This document shows, piece by piece, positions 1 through 8,204 of a stretch of DNA of 64,000 nt. The position numbers were made by a program, and so were the translations under genes. This DNA comes from Citricoccus alkalitolerans. Its GTDB lineage: Bacteria > Actinomycetota > Actinomycetes > Actinomycetales > Micrococcaceae. Each line of letters begins with the position of its first letter. Position 1 is the stretch's first letter. The notes beneath the pieces are model-generated. The model was not told where the DNA came from. It worked only from the letters and a program-made list of their open reading frames with translations, and did not search any database. Where the stretch lies: positions 1,116,001-1,180,000 of the forward strand of contig NZ_BAAALH010000002.1 of NCBI RefSeq assembly GCF_039528175.1, read 5' to 3'.

Positions 1-287
1 ACCGCGAAGACGGCCAACGTGGAGAGGAGGCTGGAGACCGGGTCCTCGGCGCGGAAGAACTGGGCGGCGAAGAACGGCGCGAAGATCGCGTAGATGTTCC
101 AGTCGAACCACTCCAGGGCATTGCCGATGTTGACGGCGACGAGGTCCCGGGGCCGACCGGCACGCGGAGCGGTGCCGGTGGACATCCCGGCGATGGTGGC
201 CGGAGTGGTGCCGGGGGCAGAGGCCGCGACGGGGTCCGGGGACGGGTCGCCCGCGGTGCGAAGCTGGGAAACGGTGCTGTGATCCAT
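1..287 (-). CDS. MFS transporter, metabolite:H+ symporter (MHS) type, N-terminal part
   Basis: Only the first ~95 codons are in the window; the gene runs off the left edge. From the ATG at 287 (GAGG four bases upstream) the reverse strand encodes a Pro/Ala/Thr-rich cytosolic tail of about 45 residues. A first membrane segment with GNALEWFDW and an aromatic NIYAIFAPFF stretch follows, which is characteristic of the MHS branch of the major facilitator superfamily (proton-coupled uptake of organic acids or osmolytes). It is divergent from the DUF3237 gene, and a perfect palindrome lies in the shared upstream region. The substrate cannot be inferred from this fragment. Confidence 0.85.
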   Translation of the reverse strand, partial: MDHSTVSQLRTAGDPSPDPVAASAPGTTPATIAGMSTGTAPRAGRPRDLVAVNIGNALEWFDWNIYAIFAPFFAAQFFRAEDPVSSLLSTLAVFA

Positions 288-335
288 AACACCTCATGGT
301 GCCCCGAACCGTTGGTGAACTCAACGGAATTCGCT

Positions 336-350
336 GTGCATCGGATGCAC
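336..350. promoter_or_regulatory. Perfect 7+1+7 palindrome, candidate operator
   Basis: GTGCATC-G-GATGCAC lies between the divergent MFS and DUF3237 starts. Related half-sites (GTGCAT, CGCAT) recur at about 357-375. Its position and symmetry suggest a binding site for a dimeric repressor; the regulator is unknown. Confidence 0.45.
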
Positions 351-398
351 GGAGGATGTGCATGGCGTCCGCATGAGGCGGGCTCTAGCGTGGTGCTC

Positions 399-929
399 AT
401 GACCCACGCCTCAGCCTCCACCTCCGCGGCACCGCAGCCTGCCCCCGGACGCCCCGATGGTGCCGCCGGTCCCATCCCGCCCCGACTCGAGTTCCTCGCC
501 ACCGTGGCCGTGGAAGTAGCCGAGCCCGTGGAGGTCGGACGGACCCACCGAGGACTGCGCCGGGTCATCCCGATCTCCGGCGGAACCGTTGCCGGCCCCG
601 GGCTGAATGGCCGTGTCCTCCCCGGCGGGGCGGACTTCCAGCTCATCCAGTCGGACACGGCCTCGGACCTGGACGCCCGGTACGTCATCGAGACCGACGA
701 CGGCGACCGGCTCTACGTCATGAACGCGGCCTTCCGTACGGGCGCGGCCGAGGATATCGCCGCACTGGCCCGCGGTGAACGGGTGCCGGCCGAGCGGATC
801 TACTTCCGTTGCGCGCCCCGCTTCGAGGTGGCCGGGGAGACCTGGTCCTGGCTCGAGTCCACCGTGGTCCTCGGCTCTGGCCGCCGCGAGCCGGACCGGG
901 TGATCATCGACCTCTGGGTGGTCCGCTGA
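399..929 (+). CDS. DUF3237 (UPF0311) family protein
   Basis: This is a 176-residue cytosolic protein of a small family of unknown function, predicted to be beta-rich. Family-like features are the opening LEFLATVAVEV segment, the central ISGGTVAGPGLNGRVLPGGAD glycine-rich turn, and the C-terminal RIYFRCAPRFE...W segment. The ATG at 399 is chosen because TAGCGT (386-391) sits seven bases upstream as a -10 element, giving a leaderless mRNA. A longer reading from 279 would translate the operator region. Family members are often found beside aromatic or organic-acid catabolism genes, and the divergent MHS transporter fits that, but no reaction is known to me. Confidence 0.8.
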   Translation: MTHASASTSAAPQPAPGRPDGAAGPIPPRLEFLATVAVEVAEPVEVGRTHRGLRRVIPISGGTVAGPGLNGRVLPGGADFQLIQSDTASDLDARYVIETDDGDRLYVMNAAFRTGAAEDIAALARGERVPAERIYFRCAPRFEVAGETWSWLESTVVLGSGRREPDRVIIDLWVVR

Positions 930-938
930 CCCACCGTC

Positions 939-1970
939 TCACAACCAGTGGTGCCCCACCTCGACGAAGTCCTCCTGGCGCCTGCCGTCGGTGTCCAGGT
1001 GCCAACCGGCCCGCTTGGGGATGTTGGAGATGATGACGGTCTCCCGGATCTCCAGGCGGGGCAGCTTCTCTGAGGCCCGCCGCTCCATGGCCATGATGTC
1101 CGTGGCCGAGCGGTGCCACGTCATGAACATGAAGTTCGAGCGCCCCGTGGTGGAGGCACAGATGCGCAGGGCTCCGAGCCGCGCCAGTTCGGCGGCGGCC
1201 GCATTGTGGTCGGCAGCCGGCAGCCGGGCGAACCACTGGCACATGACGGGGTAGCCTGCGGCCCGGTGCGAGACGTCACAGCGAAAGCTCAGGATGCCAG
1301 AGTTCAACACCCGCTGCAGTCGACGACGGGCCGTGGCGGGGTGCAGGCCGGAGGCCGCAGCCACCTGGGCGGCTGAGGCCCGCCCGTTGCGTCCGAGGAT
1401 GCGGGCGATCGGACCGAGCGACGGCAGCTGGGGGTCGGCGTGGGCTGCCGGAACCGGGGGCGGCCCGACGGCCGCACGGAGGTCCCGCCGCTGACCGGGA
1501 TCCAAGGCGTCGAGCTCCCAGTCAGCGGCAGTACGGTGCAGCCGGGTGCAGAAGGTTGACTCGTATCCCGATAGTTCTGGGATGTCCTCGAGCTGGGGAT
1601 AGACGACGTCCGTGAGCTGGGCTGGGTCCGGGGTGATGACGGTCAGCATGAAATCCCGGTCCCGGTGGCACTCCTCCACCGAGAAAACCTCGGGAATTCG
1701 CCCGATCGCCGCTGCCACGGCCCGTCGGTGGCCGGGACGGCACCTTACGTCATGGAAGGACAGGGCCATCTGGTCCGGATGACCCAGCGGGTGGGCGGTG
1801 ATCCACGCCGAGCCGCTGTCCTCGAGGCGCCGCCACCGGGCGGCCAGCGAGGTCGGGTGCTGGTCGAGGACCTCGCCCAGCACCGTCCATGGCAACCGGG
1901 GCCCGATCTGCAGGGCATGAACCAGGGGGAGGTCACCCTCGTCCAAGGGCTCGACGGGCTTGTTCACCAT
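939..1970 (-). CDS. Tandem-domain Lrp/AsnC family transcriptional regulator
   Basis: The 343-residue product is twice the usual Lrp/AsnC length (about 150). It contains two consecutive HTH-plus-ligand-domain units: the first HTH is near residues 15-60 (LPLVHALQIGPRLPWTVLGE), the second near 195-240 (ASAAQVAAASGLHPATARRRL). The ATG at 1970 begins MVNKPVEPLDEGDL, right at the first HTH; upstream in-frame codons would add an unlikely leader. It is divergent from the DUF5058/M20 operon starting at 2131, which it probably controls, since such tandem regulators are commonly next to the genes they sense substrates for. The ligand is unknown; amino acids are usual for the family. Confidence 0.85.
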   Translation of the reverse strand: MVNKPVEPLDEGDLPLVHALQIGPRLPWTVLGEVLDQHPTSLAARWRRLEDSGSAWITAHPLGHPDQMALSFHDVRCRPGHRRAVAAAIGRIPEVFSVEECHRDRDFMLTVITPDPAQLTDVVYPQLEDIPELSGYESTFCTRLHRTAADWELDALDPGQRRDLRAAVGPPPVPAAHADPQLPSLGPIARILGRNGRASAAQVAAASGLHPATARRRLQRVLNSGILSFRCDVSHRAAGYPVMCQWFARLPAADHNAAAAELARLGALRICASTTGRSNFMFMTWHRSATDIMAMERRASEKLPRLEIRETVIISNIPKRAGWHLDTDGRRQEDFVEVGHHWL

Positions 1971-2130
1971 CTCGCGAAATCTGCCAGGGTGTGTAAATTT
2001 TCTGCGATTGAGCGTGAAGTGATGTTGAGCACACCACAATGATAGCGACGAATTGCATCAATCGGTTTCCGAGCCAAGCGCCGACTGCGGGGCTCTGAGC
2101 CAGAACCGACCTCACGAATCGAAGGACTCC

Positions 2131-2898
2131 ATGATCTCAGCAGCAAGCGCGGCCGCTGGCCAGGGCCAGGACCCGAATTCTGTCCTGGCCCTGGCCAACA
2201 CACCAGTCCTCTGGATCTGCGCCCTGGGCGTCTTCTTGGTCATCGCAGTCCAGTCGGTCATGTACATGAGGGCGGCCCGCAAGGCCGCCCCGGCGGCGGG
2301 GATGAGCCAGCAGGAACTGCGCACCACGTTCCGTACCGGAGCCATCGCCGCCATCGGCCCTTCGTTGGCGGTGGCGCTGGTGGCGATCGCCGTGCTGGCC
2401 CTCTTCGGCACCCCGGCCACCCTGGTGCGCATCGGCCTGATCGGGTCGGTGCAGTATGAGACCGCGGCGGCCAGCATCGCGGCCGGAACCGCCGGTGCGG
2501 AGCTGGGTGGACCGGAGTACACCCAGCAGGTCTTCGCCATCGTGTTCTTCGCCCTGAGTCTGGGCGGGGCGATGTGGATGATCGCCACCCTCATCCTCAC
2601 GCCGCTGCTGAAGAAGGGGGAGCACCGTCTGGGCAAGGTCAACCCGGTCCTCATGACCGTGGTGCCGGGGGCGGCCCTGCTGGGCGCGTTCTTCTCCCTG
2701 GGCCTCGCGGAGGTGCCCAAGAGTTCTGTTCATGCGATCACCTTGGCCGCCTCAGCAGCCGTCATGGCAGCCTGCCTGCTGTTGGCCCGGCTACCGGGAA
2801 TGCGCTGGCTGCGCGAATGGGGGCTGGGCATTGCGATTCTGCTCGGACTCACTGCCGCGTACCTGGCCCAATCCGCAGGCCTCGGTGCGGGTGTCTGA
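2131..2898 (+). CDS. DUF5058 family membrane protein
   Basis: This 255-residue integral membrane protein has about seven hydrophobic segments, the first at residues ~20-42 (VLWICALGVFLVIAVQSVMY). The chosen ATG follows GAAGGA by four bases; the longer ORF from 2053 has no ribosome-binding site. DUF5058 proteins have no established function. Here it is the first gene of an operon with a second membrane protein (2947) and an M20 amidohydrolase (3750), opposite an AsnC-type regulator. The context suggests one half of an uptake system for an N-acylated amino acid or dipeptide that the M20 enzyme then hydrolyses; this is inference. Confidence 0.8.
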   Translation: MISAASAAAGQGQDPNSVLALANTPVLWICALGVFLVIAVQSVMYMRAARKAAPAAGMSQQELRTTFRTGAIAAIGPSLAVALVAIAVLALFGTPATLVRIGLIGSVQYETAAASIAAGTAGAELGGPEYTQQVFAIVFFALSLGGAMWMIATLILTPLLKKGEHRLGKVNPVLMTVVPGAALLGAFFSLGLAEVPKSSVHAITLAASAAVMAACLLLARLPGMRWLREWGLGIAILLGLTAAYLAQSAGLGAGV

Positions 2899-2946
2899 GT
2901 CCCCCGACATCCCGGTTCCCGATCCTCTAGCCCTTCAGGAGTCCCC

Positions 2947-3696
2947 ATGATGGTTACGTCCTCCACCACATCCACTACCGTGCCAGCCGCAGGCAGCATG
3001 GAGGAGTTCGACGCCACCACATCGCGCTGGGGCCGGTTCACCATGCTGGTCGGCCTGGTGCTCTCGCTGGCCGGCCCCCTCTACCTCGTCTTCTTCGCCG
3101 ACCTCGGCATCACCGCAACTCAGCTGTTCACGGCGTTCATCGCCGTGGCCGGCACGTTCTTCGTCATCTGGATCATCGAGCCGATCACCTACTTCCCGAT
3201 GCTCGGTCCGGCCTCGATGTACCAGGCGTTCATGATCGGGAACATCTCCAACAAGCTCCTGCCCGCGGCCCTCATCGCACAGGCCAGCATCGGTGCCAAG
3301 CCGGGCACGGCACGCGGTGGGCTGGCCGCCGTGATGGCGATCAGTGGCGCCGCCATGGTCCATCTGCTGTCCCTCCTGGTGTTCGTGGGCCTGCTCGGCA
3401 CCTGGCTCATCAGCGTGGTTCCGGAGGACGTCACGAACGTGGTCCGCACCTACGTGCTGCCGGCCGTGCTGGGAGCGGTCATCATCCAGGCCATCGTCTC
3501 CCTGAAGCAGGTGCGTGCCACCGCGGTGGCCGTCATCGTGGCGGTGCTGGTGATCTTCGTGTTGGTTCCGCTCGCCCCCGTCCTGGCCATGGCATCGACC
3601 GCCATTGCCGTGATCTGCACGCTGGTGATCACCTGGTTCGTGCGCCCGCGTGCACCGAGGGCGCCAGAACCCGCAGCCACCGTGGACGCACCCTGA
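2947..3696 (+). CDS. Polytopic membrane protein, partner of DUF5058
   Basis: This is a 249-residue protein whose family I do not recognise. It has about six to seven membrane segments (residues ~32-52, 58-80, 100-118, 133-155, 165-182, 190-235) and a short Pro-rich C-terminal tail. A hydrophilic N terminus of ~28 residues precedes the first segment. CAGGAG lies upstream of the ATG; a second ATG at 2950 is equally possible. It sits 48 bp after the DUF5058 gene and before the M20 hydrolase in the same orientation, so the two membrane proteins probably form one complex. No ATPase or binding protein accompanies them, which argues for a secondary carrier. Confidence 0.75.
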   Translation: MMVTSSTTSTTVPAAGSMEEFDATTSRWGRFTMLVGLVLSLAGPLYLVFFADLGITATQLFTAFIAVAGTFFVIWIIEPITYFPMLGPASMYQAFMIGNISNKLLPAALIAQASIGAKPGTARGGLAAVMAISGAAMVHLLSLLVFVGLLGTWLISVVPEDVTNVVRTYVLPAVLGAVIIQAIVSLKQVRATAVAVIVAVLVIFVLVPLAPVLAMASTAIAVICTLVITWFVRPRAPRAPEPAATVDAP

Positions 3697-3749
3697 CCCC
3701 CCACTCAGTCATCGGCAGCAGGTCGCCCCACTTTTCGGAAAGGAACACC

Positions 3750-5030
3750 GTGCAACACCGCACCACATCCGAGCAGTCCGCCGAGGAATCGGCTGGATTG
3801 ACCGACGGCCGACCCCCGGAGTACCCGGAGATCCCGGCCGAGCTGCGTCAACGCATGCTTGACGTCTACCGGCACCTGCACTCGAATCCGGAACTGTCCA
3901 TGCAAGAGCACGCCACGGCGGCGTTCATCGAGGCGCACCTGGACACGCTCGGCATTGAGCACTTCCGCTGCGGGGGCACCGGCGTGGTGGGCCTGCTGCG
4001 CAACGGTGCGGGGCCCGTCGTCGGGTTCCGGGCGGATACGGACGGACTACCGATCCAGGAGGACTCCACGGTCGACTACCGAAGCACCGCCCGCGGCACC
4101 TTGGCGGACGGCACCGAGGTGCCGGTGATGCACGGTTGCGGCCATGACACCCATGTGGCGGCGCTGATGACCGCCACTGAGGTGCTGGCGGCCCAGCGCG
4201 AGACCTGGTCCGGGACCGTCGTGCTGATCTTCCAACCCGGTGAGGAGACCGCGGCCGGCGCCCAGGCGATGGTGGAGGACGGGCTCTGGGACCGCGTCCC
4301 ACATCCGGAGATCATCTTCGGCCAGCACGTCATGCCAGGCCTGGCCGGGACGGTCGAGGTGGTCGGTGGGCCCGCCATGGCCTATGCGGACTCCTGGAAG
4401 GTCACTCTGCGCGGGGAGCAGTCCCATGGCTCCCAGCCGGAGAACTCGATCGACCCCATCGTGCTCGGTGCCCACATCGTCACGCGGCTGCAGGGCGTCG
4501 TCTCCCGGGAGATCTCCGCCCGTGAGTCCGCCGTGGTGACGGTGGGCACGTTCCACGCGGGGCTCAAGGAGAACATCATCCCGGACTCAGCCGAGTTCAC
4601 CCTCAACGTCCGCACCATGGACGACGACGTCCGCGCCACGGTACTGGACGCCCTCAGGCGCATCATCCTCGCCGAGGCGCAGGCCTCCGGGGCGCCCGAG
4701 CCGGTGATCGAGGAGCTCTACCGCTTCCCCCGGAACTTCAATGACCCGGACGCGACGGCTGAGCTCATCGAGACCCTGCGCGGCACCCTCGGCACCGAGA
4801 AGGTGAGGGACGGCCAACCTATGATGGGTTCGGAGGACTTCGGCATCCTCCCCGGCGCGCTGGGCGTGCCCTCCGTGTTCTGGTTCTTCGGTGGCATGGA
4901 TGCCGAGACCGTGGCCTCCGGTTCCATGCCGGTCAACCACTCGCCTCGATTCGTCCCCGTACCAGAGCCCACCTTGTGGACGGCGGCGACGGCGGCGCTC
5001 GCCGCCCTGCGCTCCCGGCTCAGTTCCTGA
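3750..5030 (+). CDS. M20 family metallo-amidohydrolase
   Basis: The 426-residue product belongs to the M20D amidohydrolase/aminoacylase group (hippurate, N-acyl or indole-acetyl amino acid hydrolases). Seen in order: RHLHSNPELS near residue 37, a metal-site signature MHGCGHDTH near 127-136, the acidic PGEETAAGA near 163, QHVMPG near 193 and the C-terminal SEDFG near 361, which supplies conserved ligands. Translation starts at a GTG after GGAAAGGA. It closes the operon with two membrane proteins (2131, 2947), so its substrate is probably what they import. The exact amide hydrolysed cannot be read from sequence. Confidence 0.9.
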   Translation: MQHRTTSEQSAEESAGLTDGRPPEYPEIPAELRQRMLDVYRHLHSNPELSMQEHATAAFIEAHLDTLGIEHFRCGGTGVVGLLRNGAGPVVGFRADTDGLPIQEDSTVDYRSTARGTLADGTEVPVMHGCGHDTHVAALMTATEVLAAQRETWSGTVVLIFQPGEETAAGAQAMVEDGLWDRVPHPEIIFGQHVMPGLAGTVEVVGGPAMAYADSWKVTLRGEQSHGSQPENSIDPIVLGAHIVTRLQGVVSREISARESAVVTVGTFHAGLKENIIPDSAEFTLNVRTMDDDVRATVLDALRRIILAEAQASGAPEPVIEELYRFPRNFNDPDATAELIETLRGTLGTEKVRDGQPMMGSEDFGILPGALGVPSVFWFFGGMDAETVASGSMPVNHSPRFVPVPEPTLWTAATAALAALRSRLSS

Positions 5031-5108
5031 TCCGCCCTCCTCTCAGTCGAGTTGGAGTGGGCGCCGGGTGAAGATGCCCACTCCACGTCGACTGCAAGCG
5101 TGGGTGGG

Positions 5109-6173
5109 TCAGAACTCGAGGTTGAACACCCGGGTGGCGATGCCCTCGAAGAATTCGAACTTCTCCTCCGCCGAGATCGGCAGGTCGTCCTGCAGGTCCA
5201 CCTCGGACGGCTCGTACTGGTACGGGTAGTCCATCGCGTACATGACCCGGTCCGCACCGACCATCGTGCGGACGAACATCACCTCGTCCTGCCAGGGCAT
5301 GCCGCTGGTGGTGATCCAGACGTTGCGGCGGATGTACTCGGAGGGCTTCAACGGCAGGGGCTTCACGTGCGGATAGCGTCCCGTGGCCACCTGCTTGCCG
5401 TACATGTAGTCGATCCGGTTCAGCCAGAACGGTACGGCCTCACCGAGGTGGCCGACCACCATGGTCAGGTTCGGGAAGCGCTCGAACACCCCGGAGACCA
5501 CCAGTCGCATCAGATGCAGGCCGGTCTCCACTCCGAACCCGTACATCGAGCCGTCCAGGCCGCGGTCATGCAGGGGTTTGAACAGACTGGCCGAGGGGGC
5601 ATTGGGATGCAGGTAGACCGGCACCCCGAGTGCCTCGGCGGCCTCATAGAAGGGCAGGAATTCATCTGTGTCCGTGTACCGGTCCCGCACATGCGAGTTC
5701 AGGATGGCGCCCTTCAGGCCCAGCCGCGTGACGGCCCGCTCGAGCTCAGAGGCGCCGGCGTCGGCCGCGGAGAAGGGCACGGCGGCCAGCGCGGAGAAGC
5801 GGTCGGGCCGGTTCCGGACGATCTCGCCGAGCTGGTCATTGGACAGCCGGGCCAGTTCGGTCGCCTGCGCCGCCGGCAACGGGTTGGTGCCCGGAGCCGT
5901 CAGTGACAGGATCTGATGATCGATGCCGGCGGCGTCCATGTCCTTCAGGCGCACCCCCTCGGTGTCCGTCATGCGCTCGCGGATGAAGCGCGGGCGCTCT
6001 CCGTCATTGAGGACGTAGTAGCCCATGAGGCTCATGAACCCCGGATCGTCCTCAGGGTGGTCGCCGAGGATCTCCCGGAACATGTCGAACATCTCCGGCG
6101 GGGCCCAGGCCTCCTCCGTGGCGATGCGCCGGTAGGGGCGGGGTGCGGGGCTGGCAGTCGTGTCACTGGTCAT
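5109..6173 (-). CDS. Amidohydrolase-2 family protein, gamma-resorcylate/dihydroxybenzoate decarboxylase-like
   Basis: This is a 354-residue TIM-barrel protein of the ACMSD / 2,6-dihydroxybenzoate decarboxylase group, which releases CO2 from aromatic carboxylates with a catalytic metal. Metal ligands visible by family comparison are Glu in ATEEAW (~20), His in VYLHPN (~191), His in VGHLGE (~243) and Asp in YAMDYPY (~317). Length and motif order match the family. It lies directly downstream of an orphan binding lipoprotein on the same strand, opposite an IclR regulator and an MFS carrier, a setting typical of aromatic-acid use. Which hydroxybenzoate is the substrate remains open; hydrolases share the fold. 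Confidence 0.8.
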   Translation of the reverse strand: MTSDTTASPAPRPYRRIATEEAWAPPEMFDMFREILGDHPEDDPGFMSLMGYYVLNDGERPRFIRERMTDTEGVRLKDMDAAGIDHQILSLTAPGTNPLPAAQATELARLSNDQLGEIVRNRPDRFSALAAVPFSAADAGASELERAVTRLGLKGAILNSHVRDRYTDTDEFLPFYEAAEALGVPVYLHPNAPSASLFKPLHDRGLDGSMYGFGVETGLHLMRLVVSGVFERFPNLTMVVGHLGEAVPFWLNRIDYMYGKQVATGRYPHVKPLPLKPSEYIRRNVWITTSGMPWQDEVMFVRTMVGADRVMYAMDYPYQYEPSEVDLQDDLPISAEEKFEFFEGIATRVFNLEF

Positions 6174-6188
6174 GTGCTGTGGTCCTCA

Positions 6189-6215
6189 GGTCTCTCGGGT
6201 CTCTCGGGTCTCTCA
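6189..6215. repeat. Three tandem 9-bp units (GGTCTCTCG)
   Basis: GGTCTCTCG occurs twice and then GGTCTCTCA once, without spacers, in the 62-bp intercistronic gap between the binding-protein stop and the decarboxylase start. It probably arose by slippage; a role in the leader of the decarboxylase gene is possible but unsupported. Confidence 0.8.
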
Positions 6216-6235
6216 GGCGGGATGGACGGGGTGGC

Positions 6236-7291
6236 TCAGTCTGTGGGCGCGGTGACGATGTCCTCGACGTTGATCTCCTCGTCGATCAGTCCGTACCGGA
6301 CCATGCGCTCGTTGAGGAACTGCAGGGTCTCCAGGTCCACCGAGGCATCCCAGGCGGGCAGGTGGATCTGGCCGGCGAGGTCGGGCTCGATCGTGGTGAC
6401 CTCGGGCAGGGCTTCACGGAAGGCGTCCGGATCCTCGGCGATGGCCTGTCCGGTGGCGCTGAGGCCCCGCTGGAACGCCTCCACCGTCTCCGGGTTCTCT
6501 GCGGCATACTCCTCGGAGGTCATGTAGGTGCCCACCATCATGTTCGGACGGGACTCGGCGTAGGGGCTGGCGACCTCCGTGGCGCCCTGGTCCACGGCCA
6601 TGGTGACGAACGGTTCGATCAGCAGCGCTGCGTCGACCTGCCCGTTGGCCAGGGCCGGGAGCATGTCTGAGAAGCCCATCTCGGCGAACTTGACCTGGGT
6701 GCGGTCCGCGCCGGCGTCCTCCATCAGCGTCATGATGACCACGTCGTTGATGTTCTCCAGCGTGTTGACCGCAATGGTGGCGCCTTCCAGGTCTTCGACG
6801 TCCTCGACACCGCTGGAGGTGGACGCCACGATGCGGGCGAAGTCCTCCTCAGGAGCCTCCATGGTGCGTGTGCCGGCGGCCACGATGGTGATGGGGAGGC
6901 CCTTGCTGGCGGCCAGGATGGCACTGACGGTGTTGGAGCCGGCGAACTGGGTCTCTCCATTGACCACGGCAGGCACGGCTGCGGCGCCACCGATGCTCAC
7001 GTCGACTGTGACGTCCAGGCCTTCCGCCTCGAAGTAGCCCTCGTTCACCCCGTACTGGAGGAAGGCCGAGGGCATGCCGGCGGTGTCCGCCACCCGGACC
7101 TCCGTGGTGCCTGCCGCCCCACCCGTTCCTGTAGCGGCGCCGTCCGTGGGTGACCCTGTTCCGGTACCGGACCCCTGGCCTGAGGTGCCGCCATCGCCGC
7201 AGGCGGTCAGCAGCAGGGGTGCTGCCAGCAGTGGTGCCAGCCAGCGGCTACGACGCCGGGTGCTCGTCCATGTCCTCGCGGTGGTTCTCAT
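6236..7291 (-). CDS. NitT/TauT-type ABC substrate-binding lipoprotein
   Basis: The 351-residue product is an SsuA/ThiY/TauA-like periplasmic binding protein. It has a basic N terminus, a hydrophobic core and a lipobox ending LLLTAC, then a Gly/Ser/Thr linker (residues ~40-65) and the binding domain (VRVADTAGMPSAFLQYGVNEGYF, GLDVTV, later LPALANGQVDAALLIEPF). The ATG at 7291 has GAGGAG four bases upstream; the longer ORF to 7372 lacks this. No permease or ATPase gene is adjacent. It is divergent from an IclR regulator and precedes the decarboxylase gene, so an aromatic acid or related ligand is a reasonable guess. Confidence 0.87.
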   Translation of the reverse strand: MRTTARTWTSTRRRSRWLAPLLAAPLLLTACGDGGTSGQGSGTGTGSPTDGAATGTGGAAGTTEVRVADTAGMPSAFLQYGVNEGYFEAEGLDVTVDVSIGGAAAVPAVVNGETQFAGSNTVSAILAASKGLPITIVAAGTRTMEAPEEDFARIVASTSSGVEDVEDLEGATIAVNTLENINDVVIMTLMEDAGADRTQVKFAEMGFSDMLPALANGQVDAALLIEPFVTMAVDQGATEVASPYAESRPNMMVGTYMTSEEYAAENPETVEAFQRGLSATGQAIAEDPDAFREALPEVTTIEPDLAGQIHLPAWDASVDLETLQFLNERMVRYGLIDEEINVEDIVTAPTD

Positions 7292-7400
7292 CGGACTCCT
7301 CATTCGTACTGGTGTGGCTGTACAGGTTGCGGTGGGTAGCGACTCCGGTCTTTCCAGAAGCGTAGGATTCAATAGCGACAGGCGGAACGATTAGACCAAA

Positions 7401-7419
7401 TGTTCTGCTGTAAAGAACA
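7401..7419. promoter_or_regulatory. TGTTCT-N7-AGAACA inverted repeat, candidate IclR operator
   Basis: Perfect 6-bp arms with a 7-bp spacer lie 27 bp before the IclR gene and about 110 bp before the divergent lipoprotein gene. IclR-family repressors commonly bind such inverted repeats between their own gene and the divergent target. Confidence 0.5.
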
Positions 7420-7445
7420 ACTTTCACGGAAGGGCGAGGGATGCC

Positions 7446-8204
7446 ATGACGGAGATCAGGTCGGTGATCCACGCGCTGACAGTGGTGGATCGCGTCATGG
7501 CTGAGGGCGGCGTCCGCGTGCGGGAGATCGCCGAGGACCTCGGCATCGCCCCATCCAGCGCCCACCGCCTCCTGGGCACGCTGGCCTCGCGGGGCTATGT
7601 GGTCCAGGACCCTTACAGCCGCGTCTACCGGCCGGGTGCCGCCCTGCTCTCCCTGGCCGGTGGCGGGATGGAGAACCGGGAGATCCGGCGGGCCGCGCAC
7701 CGCCCCATGGAGTCCCTGGCCTCCGCCACGGGGGAGTCGGTCTCCCTGTCCGTGCTGGTCCGCTCCGAGGTCGAGTTCGTCGACGGCATCGAGTCTGCCC
7801 ACGTTCTCCGTGCTTCTCCTCGTATCGGCGCCCGGATGCCGGCGTACGGCACGGCCGGAGGGCGGGTGATGCTGGCAGATCTGGCCCCGGCCGACGTCGC
7901 CGGCATGTTCGGTGGTGGTCTGAAGAAGTTGACGGACCACACCGTGGACACCGTGCCGGACCTGGCGGGGATGCTGGCTAGAATCCGACAGGCCGGCTAC
8001 GCGGTGTCCCGTGGCGAGAGCACGGAGGGGATCTCCGCCGTCGCCGTGCCACTGCGGGATGTCACTGGCCGCACCGTGGCCGGTCTGGCCGTCGTGGCCC
8101 CCACGGAGCGGCTGCCAGACGCCGGGCTGTCGGTCCTCATCGACCAACTCCAGCAGGCCGCCGCGGAGTTCTCCACGGCCCTAGGGAATCGAGGGATGGA
8201 TTGA
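7446..8204 (+). CDS. IclR family transcriptional regulator
   Basis: This 252-residue protein has an N-terminal winged HTH (residues ~3-65: VIHALTVVDRV, IAEDLGIAPSSAHRLLGTL) and a C-terminal effector-binding domain (YGTAGGRVMLADL around 138, then GESTEGISAVAVPLRD around 195). The family usually senses aromatic acids or small carboxylates. Its stop overlaps the TTG start of the next MFS gene (TTGA), implying translational coupling. It faces the binding lipoprotein/decarboxylase genes across a region carrying an inverted repeat (7401-7419). It probably controls both directions. Confidence 0.9.
   Translation: MTEIRSVIHALTVVDRVMAEGGVRVREIAEDLGIAPSSAHRLLGTLASRGYVVQDPYSRVYRPGAALLSLAGGGMENREIRRAAHRPMESLASATGESVSLSVLVRSEVEFVDGIESAHVLRASPRIGARMPAYGTAGGRVMLADLAPADVAGMFGGGLKKLTDHTVDTVPDLAGMLARIRQAGYAVSRGESTEGISAVAVPLRDVTGRTVAGLAVVAPTERLPDAGLSVLIDQLQQAAAEFSTALGNRGMD

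Noticed and set aside
1988..2035. GGTGTG/CACACC inverted repeat in the AsnC-DUF5058 intergenic region
   Set aside because: Arms are only 6 bp and over 35 bp apart; expected by chance, so not listed as an operator.
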